Positions 1 through 8,271 of a stretch of DNA of 64,000 bases are shown here, piece by piece. A program made the translations under genes and the position numbers. The stretch lies in NCBI RefSeq assembly GCF_016862095.1, contig NZ_BOMH01000051.1, forward strand, positions 112,961-176,960. The letters are read 5' to 3'. The notes under the pieces were generated by a model. That model searched no databases. It saw only the letters and a program-made list of their open reading frames with translations, and was not told the origin of the DNA. This stretch comes from Actinoplanes cyaneus. GTDB lineage: Bacteria > Actinomycetota > Actinomycetes > Mycobacteriales > Micromonosporaceae. The first letter of the stretch is position 1; each line of letters begins with the position of its first letter.

Positions 1-896
1 TTGTTGCCACCCTGGTTGGCGCCACCGTTGTTGTTCCCGGTGTTGCCCCCGGTGTTGTTGTTCCCGCCGGTGTTTCCCTGGTTGCCACCGTTGTTGCCCT
101 GGTTGCCGCCCTGGTTCCCGCCGTTGTTCCCGCCCTGGTTGCCACCGTTGTTGTTGCCGCCACCGGCGGCCCGGACGGTGATCCGCACGGCGTCGATGGC
201 CGGCGTCTGGTTGGCACGCTCCATCATCGGCGTACGGTGCGAGCCGTCACCGGCCCACGACGCGCACTGCGCGGTTCCCTCGGTCGGCAGGCCCGGGACC
301 TGGATGGTCACCGTGTCCGGCGCCCTCCCGCCCTTCTTGTCCTCGGTGGCCACGAAGAACGCGGGCACCGGCGCGGGGTCCGGCGCCGCGTTGGTGGCGG
401 CCAGCATGCGGCAGGCGGTGTGGAAGTGGCCGCGGACGATGCCGTTCTGCAGGACGCTGGACTCCACGTAGTACCCACCCTGGCCGGCCGCGAGGAAGCG
501 GTCCCGGATCAGGTTGCGGGTGCTGACCTTGAGCGTGAACGGCGTGTTCGGCGCGACGTCGGCCGGCGCCTCGGTGATCAGCAGCGCGGCGTCGTTCGCG
601 GCCGAGGCCACCTCACCGAACTCGGTGGAGACGCACCGGTCGCCCTTCTGGAAACCGTCGTGTGCCGGCAGCTTGCTGTCGATGCAGGTGTCGGTGAGGA
701 TCTTCTGGCCGTTGACGACCTTGCCGGCGCCGCTCTCGCCGGCGGCCTTCGTCTGCGGGGTCTCGTCGGCGTGTGACAGCTGTGCGAACCCGATCGCGCC
801 GCCGGCCGCGACCACCACGGCCGCGACGGCCAGCAGCCGGCCGCGCTTCGATCCGGCGGCTGCGAGGCCGGAACGACGGTGACCCGTGCTTCCCAT
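1..896 (-). CDS. Secreted protein with Gly/Asn/Gln-rich C-terminal repeats (partial, runs off left edge)
   Basis: The frame opens with ATG at 896 and stays open to base 1, giving at least 298 residues with no stop. Residues 1-45 look like a signal peptide: basic start (RRSGLAAAGSKRGR), an Ala/Val-rich core and an Ala-x-x-Ser-His-Ala type end. The middle part (about 50-240) has scattered cysteines (for example DTCIDS, GDRC, HTACRML, AQCASW) compatible with an exported, disulfide-bonded domain. From about residue 243 it becomes GGNNNGGNQGGN-type repeats, encoded by 1-165. The family is not recognised and the true C-terminus lies outside the window. An AT-rich upstream stretch (about 961-1030) probably holds its promoter. 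Confidence 0.7.
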   Translation of the reverse strand, partial: MGSTGHRRSGLAAAGSKRGRLLAVAAVVVAAGGAIGFAQLSHADETPQTKAAGESGAGKVVNGQKILTDTCIDSKLPAHDGFQKGDRCVSTEFGEVASAANDAALLITEAPADVAPNTPFTLKVSTRNLIRDRFLAAGQGGYYVESSVLQNGIVRGHFHTACRMLAATNAAPDPAPVPAFFVATEDKKGGRAPDTVTIQVPGLPTEGTAQCASWAGDGSHRTPMMERANQTPAIDAVRITVRAAGGGNNNGGNQGGNNGGNQGGNQGNNGGNQGNTGGNNNTGGNTGNNNGGANQGGN

Positions 897-960
897 GACG
901 TGCCTTTCGCGTGTGGCGTTCGCCCATTGTGTGGCGCCGACGCCCAGACGTTAGGAGCAC

Positions 961-1030
961 CTCTCACAGAAATCAATTCCGGAACCACATTTAAGGTTTC
1001 CGCGATCAAAACTTAAAGAAAAAATATGCG
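961..1030. promoter_or_regulatory. AT-rich intergenic segment upstream of the secreted protein
   Basis: This 70-base stretch contains runs such as TTAAGGTTT and AAAACTTAAAGAAAAAATAT and is far poorer in GC than everything around it. It lies just upstream of the leftward secreted-protein gene, so it most likely contains that gene's promoter. No individual -10 or -35 element can be assigned with confidence. Confidence 0.4.
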
Positions 1031-1047
1031 AGGGGACGTGACCCCCT

Positions 1048-1071
1048 GACATCAGCCGAACGGCTGATGTC
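1048..1071 (-). terminator. Hairpin downstream of the GDPD gene
   Basis: GACATCAGCCG is followed after two bases by its exact reverse complement. In leftward RNA this gives a strong stem closed by a GUUC-type loop about 40 bases after the phosphodiesterase stop, with a U-rich tract (TATTTTTTC sense) some 20 bases further on. It is best read as that gene's terminator, and it separates the gene from the promoter of the secreted protein. Confidence 0.6.
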
Positions 1072-1111
1072 CCCGGTTCAACGAACTTGGTCGAAATTTC
1101 GCTGACCTGCC

Positions 1112-1873
1112 TTAACTCAACCACAGCCCACGCGCAGAGTAAACGTCCCGCAACACCTCGACACGATCGGTCATGATCCCGTCCACCCCCAGGTCGAGCA
1201 GCCTGCGCATTTCCTCGGGATCGTCGATCGTCCACACGTGCACTTCCCGGCCGATTCTGTGGACGTATTCCAGAAAGCGCGGGGTGAGCACCGGAATGAC
1301 TCCCTGGCGGACCGGGATCTGCACGGCGGCCACCGATTCCGGCAGGCGTACCGGCAGCCCGGTCAGCGACGCGAGCCGCAGCCGGGCCACGCCGCGCATC
1401 CCGAGCGAGGTCGCGACCCGCGGGCCGGCCAGCGCGCGGGCCCGGGCCAGCCGGGCGTCGCTGAACGAGGCGAGCAGCACCCGGTCACCGGCACCGGCCC
1501 GCTGGATCGCCGTGACGGCCGGTTCGACGACCGCGCCGGACTTCACGTCGATGTTGAACCGCAGGTGTGGCCAGGCGTCGAGCACCTCGTCGAGGCGTGG
1601 CACCGCGGACTCGCCGCCGACCCGGATCGTGGAGAGATCAGCCCAGGTCAGGTCGGCGATCGTGTCGGGGCGGCCGGCCAGCCGGTCCAGCCGGGCGTCG
1701 TGGATGACGACCGGGATGCCGTCCGCCGTGGCGTGCACGTCCGTCTCGACGTACCGGTAGCCCATCGCGACCGCCCGGGCGAAGGCGGCGGCCGTGTTCT
1801 CGTCGCCCTTGGCTGCCCCGCCGCGATGGGCGAAGGCGCGGGGCCGGGGGCCGTCCAGAAACGCAAGATCCAC
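1112..1873 (-). CDS. Glycerophosphodiester phosphodiesterase family protein
   Basis: A TIM-barrel GDPD enzyme predicted to hydrolyse glycerophosphodiesters to glycerol 3-phosphate and an alcohol. The family signature is visible: HRGG with ENT close behind (residues about 16-27), VETDVH (about 43-48), then IHD (catalytic His), NIDVK and finally VWTIDD and GVDGIMTDR near the C-terminus. GTG at 1873 is chosen because it places HRGG at the usual distance from the start; the frame stays open to an ATG at 1945, but that extension is basic and unlike the family. There is no signal peptide with the chosen start, so it is probably cytoplasmic. It stands alone, divergent from the oxidase gene. Confidence 0.85.
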   Translation of the reverse strand: MDLAFLDGPRPRAFAHRGGAAKGDENTAAAFARAVAMGYRYVETDVHATADGIPVVIHDARLDRLAGRPDTIADLTWADLSTIRVGGESAVPRLDEVLDAWPHLRFNIDVKSGAVVEPAVTAIQRAGAGDRVLLASFSDARLARARALAGPRVATSLGMRGVARLRLASLTGLPVRLPESVAAVQIPVRQGVIPVLTPRFLEYVHRIGREVHVWTIDDPEEMRRLLDLGVDGIMTDRVEVLRDVYSARGLWLS

Positions 1874-2020
1874 GCGGGAAGTATGCCGGGGCCGGCGCGG
1901 TACGAGACGGGCACGATCGGAGGTGGCACGGTTTGACGCGGGCACTCAGGTGCGGATCGGATACTTCGATGGGCGGCCGGCCGCCGGCCGACCCGCAGAG
2001 CAACCGTCCGAGGAGCTGAC

Positions 2021-3157
2021 ATGCCCGCCTACGATGTGATCGTCGCCGGACTCGGTGGCATGGGCAGCGCCGCCGCCCATCACCTGGCCGAGCGTGGCCT
2101 GCGGGTGCTGGGCCTGGAGAGATACGGGCCGGGTCACGACCGCGGCGCCAGTCACGGCGGCTCGCGGATCACCCGGCAGTCGTACTTCGAGGGCTCGCAG
2201 TACGTGCCGCTGCTGTTGCGCGCCTACGAGTTGTACGACCGTCTCGCCGCCGACTCCGGACGCGACGTGATCACCCTGACCGGCGGGATCATGGCCGGCC
2301 CGCCGGACAGCCGCACGGTCGCCGGGGCTCGCGCCAGCGCCGAGCGGTGGGGCCTGGAGCACGAGCTGCTGGACGCCGCGGAGCTGCGCAAGCGCTTCCC
2401 GACCACGGCGCCCCGGCCGGACGAGGTGGCGCTCTACGAGGCCAAGGCCGGTTTCGTGCGCCCCGAGCGCACCGTCCTCGCGCAGCTCGAGCTGGCCGAC
2501 CGGCACGGCGCCGACCTGCGGTTCCACGAGCCGATGCTGGCCTGGGAGCCGGTCGGTGACGGCGTCCGGGTGATCACCGCGAGCACTGTCTACTCCGCCG
2601 GGCAGTTGATCGTCACGCCCGGTCCGTGGGCGCCGGAGCTGCTCGCCGACCTGGGTGTGCCGTTCTCGATCGAACGGCAGGTGCAGCACTGGTTCCAGCC
2701 GCGCGGCGGGGTGGACGCCTGGCTGCCGGAGCGGCACCCGATCTACATCTGGGAGGACGAGTCCGGCACGCAGGTCTACGGCTTCCCGGCGATCGACGGG
2801 CCGGCCGGCGGCGCCAAGATCGCGTTCTTCCGGAAGGGCAGCGCGACCACGCCGGACACTCTGGACACCGGCGTGCATGCGAGCGAGATCGCGGAGATGG
2901 CGGCGGCCGCTGCCCGGGTGCTGCCCGGCCTGCCCGGCGAGCACCTGCGCGGGGAGCCGTGCATGTACACCACCACCCCGGACGAGCATTTCGTGATCAG
3001 CCGGCACCCGGCGCACGACGCCGTGACGGTGGGCTGCGGGTTCTCCGGGCACGGGTTCAAGTTCGTACCGGTGGTGGGGGAGATCCTCGCCGATCTGGCG
3101 ACGACCGGCACGACCGGGCACGACATCGGCCTCTTCGACCCGCGGCGGTTCTCCTGA
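2021..3157 (+). CDS. solA: FAD-dependent N-methyl-L-tryptophan / sarcosine oxidase (MSOX family)
   Basis: A 378-residue monomeric flavoenzyme that oxidises N-methyl amino acids, releasing formaldehyde and H2O2. The N-terminal dinucleotide fold is VAGLGGMGSAAAHHLAERG with the acidic end of the second strand at GLERY. The family block HGGSRITR follows. CMYTTTPDEHF contains Cys314, matching the cysteine that binds FAD covalently in monomeric sarcosine oxidase, and GFSGHGFKFVP lies near the end. Length equals the family norm. Substrate (sarcosine, N-methyltryptophan or another secondary amine) cannot be told from sequence, so the symbol is a family label. An SD-like GGAG precedes ATG 2021. It is a single gene, divergent from the GDPD gene. 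Confidence 0.85.
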   Translation: MPAYDVIVAGLGGMGSAAAHHLAERGLRVLGLERYGPGHDRGASHGGSRITRQSYFEGSQYVPLLLRAYELYDRLAADSGRDVITLTGGIMAGPPDSRTVAGARASAERWGLEHELLDAAELRKRFPTTAPRPDEVALYEAKAGFVRPERTVLAQLELADRHGADLRFHEPMLAWEPVGDGVRVITASTVYSAGQLIVTPGPWAPELLADLGVPFSIERQVQHWFQPRGGVDAWLPERHPIYIWEDESGTQVYGFPAIDGPAGGAKIAFFRKGSATTPDTLDTGVHASEIAEMAAAAARVLPGLPGEHLRGEPCMYTTTPDEHFVISRHPAHDAVTVGCGFSGHGFKFVPVVGEILADLATTGTTGHDIGLFDPRRFS

Positions 3158-3480
3158 GTCGGTGCTGCCGGTGCTGCCGGACGGCCCGGACCGGTGTGCT
3201 GATCGCGGCGCGCCGTGCGGATCCGCGGGCCGGGCACTCCCATCGGGTGAACGGTCCCGATTCTGCCGCACGTGAACAGCGCCTGCCTGGAATGTCGTCA
3301 CGGGCTTACGCGGGCGGTGGCTTGCTCGTTCCGGGCGGCACCCTATCGCGGACTTCCACCAGTGAGGTCCGAGATCGGCTCAAACGGAAGAAATAACCAC
3401 AACTCGGTCACACGGCTCCGAAGACTGTCCTAGCTTTGGCCAGGTCCAAGTCGGGCAAAACGACAGAAATGGAGCATGTC
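3158..3480. other. 323-bp intergenic region before the lectin gene
   Basis: No credible gene was found here. It starts with short GGTGCTGCC direct repeats just after the oxidase stop, then ordinary GC-rich sequence, and ends with a less GC-rich stretch (about 3385-3440) that probably carries the lectin promoter. No operator or RNA motif is recognised. Confidence 0.4.
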
Positions 3481-4254
3481 GTGCGTCTCTCTCGTTCGTC
3501 GAGACTGGCGCGGGGTGGCCTGGTGGCCTCCGCCGTGCTGTCCATACTCGCCTCGGCGTATTCCACCGGTGCGGCCGCCGCGCCCCGCGCCCCGCACGAG
3601 ACCCATCCGATCACCGACGGTCGCGGGGACGATCTGGAGCTCAACGGCACCGCCTCGATGATCACCCGGAAGAGCACCGGGAAGCGGGTCATCCAGGTGA
3701 CCACCGGCGGCTACAAGCAGATCGGGTCGGCGTGGTCCACCGAGCGGGTCGACCTGAACCGCTCGTTCTCGACGTCGTTCAAGGCGTTCCTGCACCACAA
3801 CCGGCCCAGCGGGGACGGCATCGCGTTCCTGGCCCAGGGGCACGGCCCGCGCGCCCTGGGCGGCTGGGGCGGCGGCCTCGGGTACCGCGGCATCCGCAAG
3901 AGCGTCGCGATCGAGTTCGACACGTTCCAGAACTCGGCCGATCCGAACAGCAACCACCTGGCCGTGGTCCTGGGCGGCAACCCGGACCGGCACCACAAGG
4001 CGGTTGCCGCCCCGATGCCGCTCTACGGCAAGCCGTTCCGGGCGCGGATCACGTACGACGCGGGCACCAACCGCCTGCGCGTCCACGTGCAGGGGCTGTA
4101 CCGCACCGCCAAGGAGCGGCTGATGCTCGACGAGAAGGTCGACGTCGCGCACTGGGCCGGTGCCCGCGGCTGGCTCGGCTTCACCGGCGCGACCGGTGAC
4201 CGGATCTCCCACCAGGACGTCTACGACTGGACCGTCGACGCGCCGAAGGCGTGA
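3481..4254 (+). CDS. Secreted L-type (legume-like) lectin domain protein
   Basis: A 257-residue exported carbohydrate-binding protein. GTG at 3481 is preceded by GGAG at the right distance and starts a classical signal peptide (VRLSRSSRLARG, hydrophobic core, cut near STGAAAA). The mature part is a single L-type lectin beta-sandwich: DGIAFLAQ, GGGLGY, then VAIEFDTFQN with DPNSNH, matching the metal and sugar-binding core of legume lectins (acidic residue in EFDT, Asn/Asp loop), and a final GFTGATG. An in-frame ATG at 3469 lacks a ribosome binding site. It precedes the glycan cluster and is followed by a strong hairpin, so it is probably its own transcription unit. The ligand is unknown. Confidence 0.82.
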   Translation: MRLSRSSRLARGGLVASAVLSILASAYSTGAAAAPRAPHETHPITDGRGDDLELNGTASMITRKSTGKRVIQVTTGGYKQIGSAWSTERVDLNRSFSTSFKAFLHHNRPSGDGIAFLAQGHGPRALGGWGGGLGYRGIRKSVAIEFDTFQNSADPNSNHLAVVLGGNPDRHHKAVAAPMPLYGKPFRARITYDAGTNRLRVHVQGLYRTAKERLMLDEKVDVAHWAGARGWLGFTGATGDRISHQDVYDWTVDAPKA

Positions 4255-4261
4255 CGGCACT

Positions 4262-4288
4262 GCCGGCGCCGGATCCCTCGGCGCCGGC
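4262..4288 (+). terminator. Hairpin after the lectin gene
   Basis: GCCGGCGCCG and CGGCGCCGGC form a perfect 10-bp stem around a 7-base loop, starting 8 bases after the lectin stop. There is no U-tract, as is common in actinomycetes. It would separate the lectin transcript from the glycosyltransferase operon. Confidence 0.55.
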
Positions 4289-4382
4289 CGCCCCCTCCCG
4301 GGTGACCGCCCGGACCCCCGCGACCCGCACCCATGCGCCCGGCCCGCCTAGGCCGCCTCCACCCTGCTCGATCGGAGAACCC

Positions 4383-5222
4383 ATGCCCACGGTCGACCGT
4401 GTGCTCCCTGCCGGCACCGAACAGACCATCGTCGAGCCGCCGGTTCGACCCGAGCCCGAATCCGGACCCGAGCCGATCGTGAGCGTCGTCGTTCCGGCGC
4501 TCAACGAGGCCCGCAACCTGCCGCACGTGCTGGACCGGCTGCCCCAGGTGGACGAGGTCATCCTGGTCGACGGAGGCTCCACCGACGACACCGTGGCGGT
4601 GGCGCGGCGGCTGCGCCCGGACATCCGGGTCGTCACCCAGAACCGCAAGGGCAAAGGCAACGCCCTGGCCTGCGGTTTCGCCGCGTGCACCGGCGACATC
4701 ATCGTGATGATCGACGCCGACGGGTCGACCGACCCGGCCGAGATCCCCGGCTTCCTCGCGGCGCTGCGCGGCGGCGCCGACTTCGCCAAGGGATCGCGGT
4801 TCCGTCCCGGTGGCGGCAGCGCCGACATCACCCGGCTGCGCCGGGCCGGCAATCACCTGCTCAGCGTCCTGGTCAACATCCTGTTCGGTACGCGGTACAG
4901 CGACCTCTGCTACGGCTACAACGCGTTCTGGGCGTGCCACCTGGACGTCTTCGACCTGGACAGCACCACGCCCGCGCCCGCGAGCGGCGACGGGCGCCTC
5001 TGGGGTGACGGGTTCGAGATCGAGACGCTGCTCAACCTGCGTGCCGCCCGGGCCCGGCTGACCATCCAGGAGGTGTCCAGTTTCGAGCACAACCGGATCC
5101 ACGGGGTGAGCAACCTGAACGCGTTCACCGACGGCATCCGGGTGCTGCGGACCATCGCCCGGGAGTGGCCGCGTGGACTGCGGCGCGGTGCGCGACAGGT
5201 CGCCGGGCGGTCCGCACGATGA
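4383..5222 (+). CDS. Family 2 glycosyltransferase (polyprenyl-phosphate sugar synthase type)
   Basis: A 279-residue GT-A enzyme transferring a sugar from a nucleotide donor, probably to a polyprenyl phosphate. It shows VSVVVPALNEARNLPHVL, the first Asp region VDGGSTDDT, the RKGKGNALACGF block, and the metal-binding IDADGS. The later YGYNAFW block is typical of actinomycete polyprenyl-P-glycosyltransferases. ATG 4383 is preceded by GGAG; the frame extends upstream to 4251, but that part is Pro/Ala-rich and overlaps the previous stop. A C-terminal basic tail (RGLRRGARQ) could associate with membrane. Its TGA overlaps the next ATG, making it the first gene of a tightly coupled glycan operon. Confidence 0.85.
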   Translation: MPTVDRVLPAGTEQTIVEPPVRPEPESGPEPIVSVVVPALNEARNLPHVLDRLPQVDEVILVDGGSTDDTVAVARRLRPDIRVVTQNRKGKGNALACGFAACTGDIIVMIDADGSTDPAEIPGFLAALRGGADFAKGSRFRPGGGSADITRLRRAGNHLLSVLVNILFGTRYSDLCYGYNAFWACHLDVFDLDSTTPAPASGDGRLWGDGFEIETLLNLRAARARLTIQEVSSFEHNRIHGVSNLNAFTDGIRVLRTIAREWPRGLRRGARQVAGRSAR

Positions 5223-6322
5223 GGATCGGCGTCGTCTGCAACGCCTACCATCCCGACGTCGGCGGGGTGGAGACGCACGTCCGGCGCCTCTGCGACGGAC
5301 TGGTCGCGGCCGGCGACGACGTCGAGGTGCTCACCCAGCACGCCACCCGATCCACGTCGATCGAGGACGGCGTGCTGGTCCGGCGCTTCCCGCTGACCGT
5401 GCCGGCCGGCAACTACCGGGTCTCGCTGCCGCTGTGGCGGTGGGCACGCGACCACGCCGTCGAGTACGACGTCCTGCACACCCACAGCTACCACGCACTG
5501 GTGTCGCTGGGCGCCGCTCTGGTCCGGCACCCGACCCCGCTGGTCTTCACGCCGCACTACCACGGGACCGGGCACACCCGGTTCCGTGCCGCGCTGCACC
5601 CGGTCTACCGGCCGCTCGGCCGGCGGATCATCGGCCGGGCCGGCCGGATCGTCTGCGTCACCGGCGCCGAACGGGACCTGCTGCTGCGCGACTTCCCGGA
5701 GGCGCACGGGCGGGTCGTGGTGATCCCGAACGGGACCGACCCGCGCCCGGTCGTCCCCGGCACGCGACCCGGGGTGCGCGGCATCCTCTGCGTCGGCCGG
5801 CTCGAGCACTACAAGCGGGTCGACCGGGTGATCCGGGCGATGGCGCCGCTCGGGCCGGCGTACCGCCTGGACGTGGTCGGCGACGGACCGGCCGCCTCCT
5901 CGCTCCGGCAGCTCGCCGGCCGCCTCGGGGTGGCCGGCCGGGTCGTCTTCCACGGCCGGCTCGACGACGCCGCGTTCGCCGGCTGCCTGGCCCGGGCGTC
6001 CGCGGTGGTCTCCGCCTCGGCACACGAGGCGTTCGGGATGACCGTCGCCGACGCGCTCGCCGCCGGCATCCCGACGGTCGCCTCACCGATCCCCGCCCAC
6101 CAGGAGCTGGCCGCGATGGCCGGCACCTCGGCGTGGGTGCGGCTGACCGACCCGGAGGACGAGACGGTGCTGGCCGGCGCGCTGCGGGACGCCGCCGCGG
6201 CCGGCCGGTCGGCCACCCCGGCGCCGCTTCCCACCTGGGACGACGTGGTCACCGCGACCCGGGAGGTGTACTCGGCGATGACCGGGATGCCGACGATCCC
6301 CGCGGAAGCGGGAGGCTTGTGA
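5219..6322 (+). CDS. Family 4 glycosyltransferase
   Basis: A 367-residue GT-B enzyme. The N-terminal half begins MRIGVVCNAYHPDVGGVETH, the usual glycine-rich acceptor-side loop, and holds LHTHSYHAL. The C-terminal half has the donor-binding blocks ILCVGRLEHYKRVDRVI and SASAHEAFGMTVADALAAG, where HEAFG is the E-x7-E type nucleotide-sugar signature region. It starts within an ATGA overlap with the GT2 gene and ends overlapping the next GTG, so translation is coupled through the operon. Donor and acceptor are not predictable from sequence. Confidence 0.87.
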   Translation: MRIGVVCNAYHPDVGGVETHVRRLCDGLVAAGDDVEVLTQHATRSTSIEDGVLVRRFPLTVPAGNYRVSLPLWRWARDHAVEYDVLHTHSYHALVSLGAALVRHPTPLVFTPHYHGTGHTRFRAALHPVYRPLGRRIIGRAGRIVCVTGAERDLLLRDFPEAHGRVVVIPNGTDPRPVVPGTRPGVRGILCVGRLEHYKRVDRVIRAMAPLGPAYRLDVVGDGPAASSLRQLAGRLGVAGRVVFHGRLDDAAFAGCLARASAVVSASAHEAFGMTVADALAAGIPTVASPIPAHQELAAMAGTSAWVRLTDPEDETVLAGALRDAAAAGRSATPAPLPTWDDVVTATREVYSAMTGMPTIPAEAGGL

Positions 6323-8271
6323 GCACGGTCATCACCCGGCTGGCGCCGGGACTCGCCGGCTCACGGCCACGCGAGCGTCGCGGACGCGTGGCCGAGGCCG
6401 CCCGGTGCGCGATCACCCTGACCGTCGCGGGGGCGGCCGGCGCCGCGGCGATCGTGGTCGCGTACCGGCGGGCCGAGTTCGGCGACAGCGGGCAGTTCGG
6501 CTGGTTCTGGGCCGGGATGCTGCTGTTCACACTGTCGGCCGGGTACTGGGCGCTGCGTCGCGGCACCTCGGCGCGACTGCGGCTGGCCGTGCTGATCGGT
6601 TACGGCGCCTTCACCTACCTGCCGAAACTGCTGCGGCACCCGAGCGGCCCGCTCTACCACGACGAGTATGCGCACTGGGGTCAGAGCCACGACATCCTCG
6701 TCGACGGCCGGCTCTTCGAGCTGAACCCGATCGTCCGGGTCATCGGCGATTACCCCGGCCTGCACGCCTGCGTGGCGTCGCTGGCCGCGCTCACCGGGCT
6801 GAGCATCTGGCAGTCCGCGCTGTTCGTGCTGACCACCGCGCACGTGCTGCTGACGCTCGGCGTCGCGGTGCTGGCCGGGCAGCTGCGGCCGGACCCGCGG
6901 ATCGCCGCGGCGGCCGCCATCGGGTACAGCCTGAACAGCTCGTTCCTCTTCTTCGACACCCAGTTCGGCTACGAGTCGCTGTCCCTGCCGATCATGGTGT
7001 GGGCGCTCGTCGCGACCCTGCGCGCGCTGCGGGCGACCACCGTGCCGGCCCGGCTCGGCTGGTCCGCGCTCACCCTGCTGCTGGCCGCGGCGACCACCGC
7101 CACGCACCACCTCACCGCGCTCTGGCTGACCGGCATCGTCGGCCTGCTGGCGCTGGTCTGCACGATCCACTCGATCCCCGCGCGGGAGCTGATCACCCCG
7201 GCCCGGGCCGCGTGGGCGCTCACCTCGGGCACCGCGCTGATCGTGGCCGCCTGGCTCGCCGTCGTCGCCCCCCGCACCGGCGACTACCTCGACCCGTACC
7301 TGGGCCGGGCGTTGAACCAGTTCAGCGGGCTGGCCGGCGGCGAGGAGGGCGGCCGGGAGCTGTTCAGCAAGTCGGTGCTGCCCTGGTGGGAGCAGTCCGC
7401 GGCGTACGTCGCCCCGGTCGTCGCGCTGATCGCCATGGTCGCCGCTGTCGGCCTGTGGTGGCGCCTGCGCTACACCGACGAGCCGGTCGCCCGTGCCGGG
7501 ACCACCGCGATGCTGCTGGTCGGCGCGCTCTACTTCCCGGCGACGGCGTTGATCCTCACCCCGGCCGGGGCCGAGGGGGCGCGCCGCTCGTGGGCGTTCA
7601 GCTACCTGGGCCTGGCGATCGCGGCGGCGCCGGTGGTCGTGGCGTTGCTGGACCGGGTGCGACGGCTGCAACCGCGGTTGTCGACGGCCGGGCGGACCGC
7701 TGCCGGGGCCGGGCTGGCCGGGATCTGCGCGCTGCTGCTGGTCGGCAACAACGCGGCCGGCATGAACCCGTCCTACCGGTTCCCCGGGCCGCCGGTCTAC
7801 GGCTCGGACACCCGGGCCGCCACGCCGGAGGTGCTGGCCGCCGCGCACTGGCTGCTCGACACCCAGGGACACGGGATCCGCCTGGTGGCCGACCGTTACT
7901 CGGGGCTGATCCTGGGTTCCTACGGTGAGCAGCGGCCGACGACAGGATCGGAGAGCTTTCCCGCGTACGACCTCTACCGCGCCGCGCCCGGGCAGCCGAT
8001 CGCGCCCGCGCTGCTCGCCCAGCTGCGCGACTGGCGCTTCGAGTTCCTCGTCGTGGACCGCCGGATGGCCGAGCAGGTGCCGGACATCAACATCTACTTC
8101 GAGACGAACGAGCCGCTGCGCCACGACGGCGTGCCCGCTTTCGACCGGGCGCAACTGACCAAGTTCGACACGATGCCGTGGCTGATCAAGCTCTATGACG
8201 GCCCGCACCTGGCGATCTACCGGTTCGACTTCGGCAGCCTGGGCCAGCCGGTCCACGAGGGAACCCGATGA
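6319..8271 (+). CDS. Polytopic membrane protein, GT-C-like glycosyltransferase candidate
   Basis: A 650-residue integral membrane protein with roughly 11-13 hydrophobic segments. GTG 6319 is chosen because GGAGG lies at 6311-6315 and the start overlaps the preceding stop; the frame is open far upstream only as a shadow of the GT4 gene. After the second segment comes LYHDEYAHWGQ, an Asp-Glu motif in an extracytoplasmic loop like the catalytic carboxylates of GT-C enzymes that use polyprenyl-P-sugars. The last 180 residues form a soluble extracytoplasmic part. Position next to a polyprenyl-P-sugar-type GT2 supports GT-C function; a Wzy-like polymerase is the alternative. Confidence 0.6.
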   Translation: MSTVITRLAPGLAGSRPRERRGRVAEAARCAITLTVAGAAGAAAIVVAYRRAEFGDSGQFGWFWAGMLLFTLSAGYWALRRGTSARLRLAVLIGYGAFTYLPKLLRHPSGPLYHDEYAHWGQSHDILVDGRLFELNPIVRVIGDYPGLHACVASLAALTGLSIWQSALFVLTTAHVLLTLGVAVLAGQLRPDPRIAAAAAIGYSLNSSFLFFDTQFGYESLSLPIMVWALVATLRALRATTVPARLGWSALTLLLAAATTATHHLTALWLTGIVGLLALVCTIHSIPARELITPARAAWALTSGTALIVAAWLAVVAPRTGDYLDPYLGRALNQFSGLAGGEEGGRELFSKSVLPWWEQSAAYVAPVVALIAMVAAVGLWWRLRYTDEPVARAGTTAMLLVGALYFPATALILTPAGAEGARRSWAFSYLGLAIAAAPVVVALLDRVRRLQPRLSTAGRTAAGAGLAGICALLLVGNNAAGMNPSYRFPGPPVYGSDTRAATPEVLAAAHWLLDTQGHGIRLVADRYSGLILGSYGEQRPTTGSESFPAYDLYRAAPGQPIAPALLAQLRDWRFEFLVVDRRMAEQVPDINIYFETNEPLRHDGVPAFDRAQLTKFDTMPWLIKLYDGPHLAIYRFDFGSLGQPVHEGTR

